Shown here: positions 58,200-64,000 of the stretch, piece after piece
Layout: every line of letters starts with the position of its first letter
How positions within the stretch are numbered: the first letter of the stretch is position 1
Source: Erinaceus europaeus
Lineage: Eukaryota; Chordata; Mammalia; Eulipotyphla; Erinaceidae
Length of the DNA: 64,000 nucleotides
Assembly: GCF_950295315.1 (NCBI RefSeq)
Contig: NC_080165.1
Span: 2,114,158-2,178,157 of the forward strand
Direction: 5' to 3'
Program-made: the position numbers and the translations under genes
The notes under the pieces: model-generated
Seen by the model: only the letters and a program-made list of their open reading frames with translations
Told to the model about the DNA's origin: nothing
Databases searched by the model: none

Positions 58200-58328
58200 A
58201 TGAAGAAGTAACCTCCCAGTGGAGGGGATAGGTCATGGAACTCTGTGTTGGGACTGTATGGAATTGTACTCCTGTTATCTTACAGTCTTACTGATCATTA
58301 TTTTATAATTTGTAAAATTAAAAGAAAA
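58200..58328 (+). mobile_element. HR 3' end fragment
   Basis: CCAGTGGAGGGGATAGG, GACTGTATGGAATTGTAC and TCTTACTGATCATTATTTTA: the last ~125 bp of HR. Confidence 0.8.
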
Positions 58329-59045
58329 GAAGAGAGAGAGAGAAACAGGAAGAAAGGGAAAGCATCATGTGAGTGAAGTTTCTCTCAGTGCAGGGGGTGG
58401 TGGGGATGAGCAGGGGTGGAACTTGGGCAAACCAGGCACTTCCACACCTGAGTCTCAAAAACACAAGTGTCCAGAGTTAAGGTAGCAAAATGCAGACTTC
58501 CTAGCCATGAAGAGGGGAAACAGAAATTTCATTTTCAACAACTTCATGTCCAACTTTTCTCAATAAATACACTAAGGTCCAGATTCTTTGGACCAAACCA
58601 TGTGTACACAGGGGAGGCATGTACACAACTGCAGAACTACTCCAAGCCCTCAGCACGAGCTTGAAATGGGACCTAGTGCTATGCTAATATTTATGACTCA
58701 TGGGGGGATCACCCACTCTCCAGTCCTGGAATGTTAACAAATAGTGACTGTGTCCTGACCAGGAAAGCAAAATGCATGATTTCTAGACTATTGAGCTGCA
58801 CAATCCATGGCGATGACTTGTTTTAGAATTTCATAAGGATTAGTCACTTCATACTCTTTGGCATATATTTTAACAATCTGAAAACTGTCTGAAATTGCAG
58901 AATATTTTTGTAGTTCTGGTAAAAACATAGCTCACTTGAATAATGTGCTTCTTTCCCAAGTTATGAACATAAGTTTGGGCCCAGTCTATACTTCTTTGAA
59001 GGAAAGTTTTATATTGTGATTCACTTCCCTTTTTTTCCTCCCTGT
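58329..59045. other. Unclassified stretch
   Basis: A degraded antisense SINE-B may lie at 58335-58450. Otherwise nothing recognised. Confidence 0.4.
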
Positions 59046-59047
59046 CC

Positions 59048-59265
59048 CACATTTTTTTTTTGCATTTTATTCTATAGGACAGAGATTGATAGGGGGAGGG
59101 AAGATAGAGAGGGAGAGAGAGAGAGAGACCTGCAGACCTGCTTCACTGCTGCTGAAGCGTTTCTCCTGCAGGGGACGACCAGGAGCTCAAACCCAGGTCC
59201 TTGTTCAGGTCTCTGTGCATAGTACTATGTGCACTTACCCAGGTGCACTGCCACCCAGCCCTTTG
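59048..59265 (-). mobile_element. SINE-B, antisense
   Basis: TTCTATAGGACAGAGATTG body, ACCTGCAGACCTGCTTCAC, GCTCAAACCCAGGTCC and head CAGGTGCACTGCCACCC. Confidence 0.9.
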
Positions 59266-59527
59266 TCCCACTCCCTTTGAAAAGTAATCATTTTTACCAG
59301 GGGGCTAATGGCTTACAGTAAAATTGTTGACATATGGGTACTGGCTCTTCTCATAAAATATTATCCACAGAACACAATCACCAGTCACTTAGACCTGCAG
59401 GATCTTAACTAGACCCCTTACCCTTACCCCAGACCCTTTGTTTTGGGGCCATACGACCCACTCTCTGAGCTTCACGTGTGTTCCACTCCTTCCACCTTAG
59501 AATTCCAACTCATAGAAGTGACCCCTG

Positions 59528-59592
<65 letters not shown>

Positions 59593-59760
59593 TGCTATAT
59601 ATGTGTCTCTGTGTGTGTATATTTCAGTATGTGTAAATACATACTCAGTCAAATTGATTCTGCCATGATTAAGGACACCAGTCAATGAAAAAGGAGCATT
59701 TCAAAATAGCTCGGACTAGAGATAATGACCTATTTTCTCATACTGATGTTATTTAATTTT
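59266..59760 (+). other. Unclassified stretch with (CT)n(CA)n
   Basis: (CT)n at 59531-59573 runs directly into (CA)n to 59592. No gene recognised. Confidence 0.6.
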
Positions 59761-59764
59761 TTAA

Positions 59765-61750
59765 AACTGTTTTATTGGGGGGTTAAATAATTGCAGTACA
59801 TTTGTCTATACAGGGGCATGGTTTTCCAATTTCTCATAACAGATGTCTGCTACATACTTGTGTGCCCCCCCACATAAGAGCCACATAGTTCTTTCTCACC
59901 CCAGGGCCCCCTTCTACTCCCTCCCCAGAGTCCTTTGATTTGATGTAGTACACAACCCTATTTCTTTTCATTTCCTTTCAGATTCTGTCTCCCAAGTTCC
60001 ACCTACATGTGGAGTCATCCAGTATCCATCCCTCTCTTTCTGACCTATCCTACTCAATATTTTTCCTTCTTTTTCCAGCAAAAGTGAGGCACTGATTGAG
60101 ATTTTAGATTTTGTGTTCTGATGTTTAGGTCATTGGTAGTTGGCCTTGGTTCATTGATACTGATCATATGACTCTGTCCTTTATTCCAGACCTTTTCTGA
60201 TATGATTGCTCTTTAAAAAAACATTTATTATTGGATAGAGACAGGGATAATTTGAGAGGGGAGGGGAAATATAGAGAGGGGAAGAGACAGAGAGACACCT
60301 TCAGCTCTGCTGCTACATTAATTAGGCTCTCCCCTTCTTTTCTTGCTGTTGAGTTCCCATTTATATTCCACCACAGATTAGCATGTTACCCCAGAGTTAG
60401 AGACCCTTTCTTTTCTTTCCTTTTAGAATTCCTTTCAGCAATTCCTGAAAGACAAGCTTGGTGGTGGTGAATTCCTTCAGTTTCTGTACTTTTGAGAAGA
60501 TTTTCTTTTATCCTTAATATCTGGAGGATAATTTGGCAGGATAGAGTGACATATGGCTAATAATCCTTATCTCTTAATCTTGCAAATACGCCATTTCATT
60601 CCCTTCTTGCTCCTGGGGTTTGGGTGGAGAAATCTGACAGAAGCCTGATGCTTCTACCACAGTATGTCCACCTCTTCCTTTCCTTTGCAGCCTTCAATAT
60701 TTCTTCCTTGTCCTTGCTTTAGGAAATTGTTACTATTGTATGTTACAAAATTGGCTTTTTGGGAATCTGTAGTTTCAGTTTCCACTTTGCTTCCTCTATA
60801 TCTATAGTTTGACCATTGCCCAAGTGTAGGGAGTATTTTGCCGCCAATTCCTTTGCCTATGCTCTCCTTCTCTTCATCCTCAGACACCCCAGTAACTTTC
60901 ACATTTTTTTTTCTGGTGAAGTCTGTTATTTCACAGAGAATGACTTTGTTTTTCATAAACCTTTCTTCTTAAGCACTCTGAGAGTAGGGTGGTTTAATCT
61001 TTTAGCCTTGCTATTCTCTCCAGAGACTGATTCATTCTGGAAATAAAAACTTTTACATAAGCTCTAGTACTGTCTATAGTTTCTTTTAATTCAATTATTT
61101 CCTTTGCATGTTCTCTTTGTGCATTTTTTTTTTAGTTCATTGGTGAAGAAATCAATGGACTCCTTAATTTGTCTGTATTTTATGGCTGAATGTTTTAATT
61201 GACTTTATAATAAACTTCCTGAATTAAAACTCAAAGATTTTTTTTTCCAAGTCCTTGTGATGTTGAATATTTGTGTTCTTGTCCATGTTTTGTGTTTTGG
61301 TTGTGTGGTTTCTGATGTTAAACCAGCAAGTGATGCAGTGGTTGTATTGTTCATATGTGGTGGTGGGTGGGGGACAGGGATAGTCCTCCTGGTTACTCAG
61401 GTCTGGGTCAGGTAAGCCCACAGTGGGCCATGAGAGCACTGCAGCTCACAGATCAGGGTCCACTGTATTTGCCTGTGTCAGTCTGCACTCTGGCCTCATG
61501 TTGTTCTTGAGGTGGTGCCTGCTGCTTAGGGAGGAGTCTGAACTTCAGTATGGCCCTGTGTGTTCCCACTGGCTACAGAACCAAATTCAGTTACTTCTGC
61601 TCATGATGGTCTCCCCCATCTCATTCCACATGCCTGTTCTCATGCTCCTGATTCTCAAGCAAGTTTCTTCAAATTTTCTAGGTGGTCACGTCTGCTTACC
61701 TTCCAGTGTGTTTTACTGCTTTATCTGGGTTTTCCTGGGCATGGTCATTG
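59765..61750 (-). mobile_element. HAL1-like element: L1 ORF1 joined to an L1 3' end, no ORF2
   Basis: On the minus strand an ORF1 relic is followed after a short interval by an L1-type 3' UTR. The ORF1 relic includes NVKVTGVSEDEEKESIG and KILPTLGQWSNYRYRGSKVE (60654-60956), then KEFTTTKLVFQELLKGI near 60430-60480. The 3' UTR (59765-60060) matches the layout of the L1-I 3' UTR: CCCCAGAGTCCTTTGATTTG, TCTGACCTATCCTACTCAA and TTTTATTGGGGGGTTAAATA. ORF2, normally about 3.8 kb, is absent. This is the plan of the 'half-L1' HAL1 elements. The upstream part (61240-61750) is probably the leader. A partial SINE-B interrupts it at 60213-60340. Confidence 0.7.
60213..60340 (-). mobile_element. SINE-B fragment inside the HAL1-like element
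   Basis: AAAAAACATTTATTATTGG tail, GATAGAGACAGGGATAATTTG body, CACCTTCAGCTCTGCTG. The tRNA-like head is missing. Confidence 0.8.
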
Positions 61751-61817
61751 AATCCTTGTGACTCTGTGATTTTAGTGTTTTATTCATTTATTTTCATTCA
61801 GTATATAAATACAGGTT

Positions 61818-62034
61818 GAGGGCCTAGGTAGAGGTGCACCTGGTTAAGCATGCACACATTACAGTGATCAAGGACCTGGGTTCAAGCCCCTAGTCCCCAC
61901 ATGCAGAGGGAAAGCTTCACAAGTGGTGAAACAGGGCTGCAGATACAGCTCTGTTTCTCTCCCTCTCTGTCTTCCCTTCCTTTCTCAATTTATCTCTTCC
62001 TCTATCCAATAATAAATAAATGCTATAAAAATAA
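61818..62034 (+). mobile_element. SINE-B, sense, complete
   Basis: Head GGGCCTAGGTAGAGGTGC, A-box region GGTTAAGCATGCAC, B box GGGTTCAAGCCCC, CAGGGCTGCAG and tail AATAATAAATAAATGC. Flanks AATACAGGTTGA and AATACAAGTTGA form a target duplication with one mismatch. Confidence 0.95.
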
Positions 62035-62142
62035 TAAATACAAGTTGATTAAATCATCATGATGATAACACCAGCCACTTTGATTGCAAAAGTATGTGAA
62101 ATAAAGTTTAAGATAAATTAATAGAATTAAATATTTTTTAAT

Positions 62143-62344
62143 TTTTTAATCTTTATTGATTTTGAATAGAGACAGAAATTGTGAGGGGGAGTAGAATAGT
62201 GCAGAAGAGAGACAGAGAGACACCTGCAGCTCTGCTTCACCACTCGTGAAGCTTTCCCCCTGCCAGTGGGGACCAAGGACTTGAATCCGGATCCTTGTGC
62301 ACTGTAACATGTGTGCTTAACCAAGTGCACCACTGCCTGGCCCC
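62143..62344 (-). mobile_element. SINE-B, antisense, complete
   Basis: TTGATTTTGAATAGAGACAG, CACCTGCAGCTCTGCTTCAC, CTTGAATCCGGATCC and head CAAGTGCACCACTGCCTGGC. AATTAAATAT on both sides is a likely target duplication. Confidence 0.9.
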
Positions 62345-63298
62345 AAATTAAATATATTTTTATTTTAAGGATTATGAAAGGCCTATCTCAGGTCAAAGAT
62401 AACACTTTTGTGATAGAATACACTGGTTCAAAGTGAGAGTGATAGGCTTTCATTTATGGAAATGTTAAAATTTTCATTCTTTTAAAACCTACTTTAATTT
62501 AGAAAACTTGGAAACAGAAATAGTCAAAGACATAAGTGAAAGTTTCTTCATAATGAGAGAAGAAATTTAGTATCTGGTGTAGTTTATGGTAAAGGTGAGA
62601 GATTTTGTCCTTTTTTATATCTTCTGGGAATTTAGCTTGAAGTTAAAAAGTCTTTTTAACTGGTGAAATTGATTTTTTTTTCTTAATCTAGAGGAGGCAA
62701 AATACGTTTGTCCCAGCAGATTTGGGAGAAGAGGTCAAAATGTGAACAGTTTGATGCACATATCTTCAGCTCAATCCTGGGCATGTGAACTTTGGTACTT
62801 CTGTCCTCCCAGCAGAATGAGTCCAGGGATAGTTTGGGCTTAAAATGCTTGAGAAGAACATCAAACAAATGTCTGGGAAGATCCCTTAATCATTTAGAAC
62901 TTTCTATCACAATTATTGTTCAATTATTTTTCATTGTAACAAGACAGGAGAACTCTGACCACACAGCACCAACTTGGTTAAGGCGGCTCTGTCTTTACTG
63001 AGTGAGTGGTTGCTAAATAAGCTCTGTAAGTGATCAACTCACCCTTCTCTGGCTACAAAGATACCACATGGCAAGTGAGATAAACTTGTTTTTCATTTAT
63101 TTAGCTTTTATGCAAAAATCAAAATGAACATTGTGTCCTGCAAATCCTAATATTCCATGATAATTTAAATATTTCACACTGGTTGCTTTCAGAGTCAATA
63201 CATGTGACCTAGTAATGGAGTCCTTCATGGGTTCTGTAAATCAGATTGTATTATGGGCACCATCTCTAGGATTTAGAATTTTAAAATTTGCTGAAGTC
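62345..63298. other. Repeat-poor stretch
   Basis: About 950 bp with no recognised gene or repeat family. A minus-strand open frame at 62683-62868 lacks known motifs. Confidence 0.4.
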
Positions 63299-63643
63299 TC
63301 AGGGCTCTGGCTGTAGTGTATGAAGCACAAGAACCCAATCAAGGATTTGGGTTTGAGCCCCCAGATCCCCACCTGCAGGGGATCACTTTGCAAGTAGTGA
63401 AACAGGTCTGCAGGTGTTTCTCTCCTTCTCTCTGCCTTCCCTCCTCTGTCCTATCCAACAGCAATAGCAACAACAACAGTGGGAAAAAGATGGCCTCCAG
63501 GAGCGGTGGATTTCTGGTGTAGGCACAGAGCCCAGCCCCACCCTGGAATAAACCTGGAGGCAAGAAGAAGAAGGAAAAGGAGAAGGAGAAGGAGAAGGAG
63601 AAGGAGAAGGAGAAGGAGAAGGAGAAGGAGAAGGAGGAAAAAG
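63299..63643 (+). mobile_element. SINE long form, sense, with expanded (GGAGAA)n tail
   Basis: Head GGCTGTAGTGTATGAAGC, B box GGGTTTGAGCCCCC, ACCTGCAGGGGATCAC, short CT body and AGCAACAACAACAG. The 3' module GGCCTCCAGGAGCGGTGG... AACCTGGAGGCAAG then runs into a (GGAGAA)n microsatellite at 63565-63642. The opposite strand gives a spurious Phe/Ser-rich open frame. Confidence 0.95.
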
Positions 63644-64000
63644 AAAATGCCTCCTTAAAAATTATCTGAAGTCTCATTCATTTATTTATTTTTTCAATAT
63701 GTCTCTATCCTATTTCTGTATTCTAATTCTGGAGGTAAACTAAATGTAATTCTAAAATCGAGGTGATAGTTATGCTAATCTGAAATAGATTACTTTTTGT
63801 TAAAATATCCATGTTATATAATTTTAAAAATTCCATTTTAAAACTATCACTATTGCTTTTATTTTATTTATTTTATTTCTATCTGGGTTCACAGAAGTTA
63901 ACTTTTGCAACAACAACAAAAGAATTTGCTATCTTCCACCTGACCGAATGCAGTAAAAACAAATGAGCAATCAGCTTTCTTGTGATTTCCAGCTTCTAGA
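63644..64000. other. Unclassified AT-rich end of the window
   Basis: No gene or repeat recognised. Confidence 0.4.

Noticed and set aside
63339..63677. 112-codon minus-strand frame with a long Phe/Ser repeat
   Set aside because: Produced by the (GGAGAA)n tail of a SINE.

Overview
This window looks like intergenic DNA from a hedgehog-type mammal (Erinaceidae, most likely Erinaceus). The diagnosis rests on the repeats. The commonest is a tRNA-derived SINE with a pol III-type GGTTCGAA B box and a TTGTTG/CAACAA tail region, like the ERI SINEs described from erinaceids. It is accompanied by L1 elements and by a dispersed repeat (here called HR) that I associate with hedgehog sequence. The assignment comes from memory of these families, not from a search. 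I found no protein-coding gene, no exon with a recognisable product, no functional tRNA or rRNA gene and no CpG island. Almost every longer open frame is explained by a retroelement or a tandem repeat.

Names used below. SINE-A: long tRNA-derived SINE with a CAA/TTG-rich tail. SINE-B: shorter relative whose antisense end reads like CCAGGTGCACCACC. SINE-C: a different tRNA-like SINE with a GGTTCAATCCCC B box. L1-I and L1-II: L1 copies with a short or a long 3' UTR. HR: a dispersed repeat of up to about 1.1 kb whose copies share one 3' end and have ragged 5' ends. EN-RT LINE: a non-L1 LINE at 22980-26930.

Layout. 1-9.8 kb: old L1 pieces, a solo LTR, a 22-bp minisatellite, SINEs, a perfect inverted repeat and an old HR copy. 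9.8-20 kb: HR copies, an inverted L1-II and mostly unclassified DNA. 19.9-23 kb: a SINE-A whose tail carries a twin-primed L1-I. 23-27 kb: the EN-RT LINE on the minus strand, with apurinic-type endonuclease, reverse transcriptase and a Cys-rich C-terminus, followed within about 10 bp of its stop codon by a full HR copy. 28.6-33.5 kb: a mosaic of L1 pieces, HR and SINEs. 34-45 kb: HR copies, two solo LTRs with 6-bp target duplications, nested SINEs and long unclassified stretches. 46.2-46.9 kb: a TG array. 48.6-56 kb: a nearly full-length but broken L1-II on the minus strand. 57-58.3 kb: two old HR copies. 59.8-61.7 kb: an ORF1-only, HAL1-like element. 61.8-64 kb: SINEs and simple repeats.

The most notable observation is the EN-RT LINE. 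Its reverse transcriptase is of the Jockey/CR1/I type, not L1 or BovB/RTE type, and its apparent 3' UTR is the HR repeat scattered through the window. If that holds, HR copies are 5'-truncated products of a second LINE lineage that was active in this mammal alongside L1. This copy itself is dead: the catalytic YADD is YAYD, and there are frameshifts and a TGA stop.
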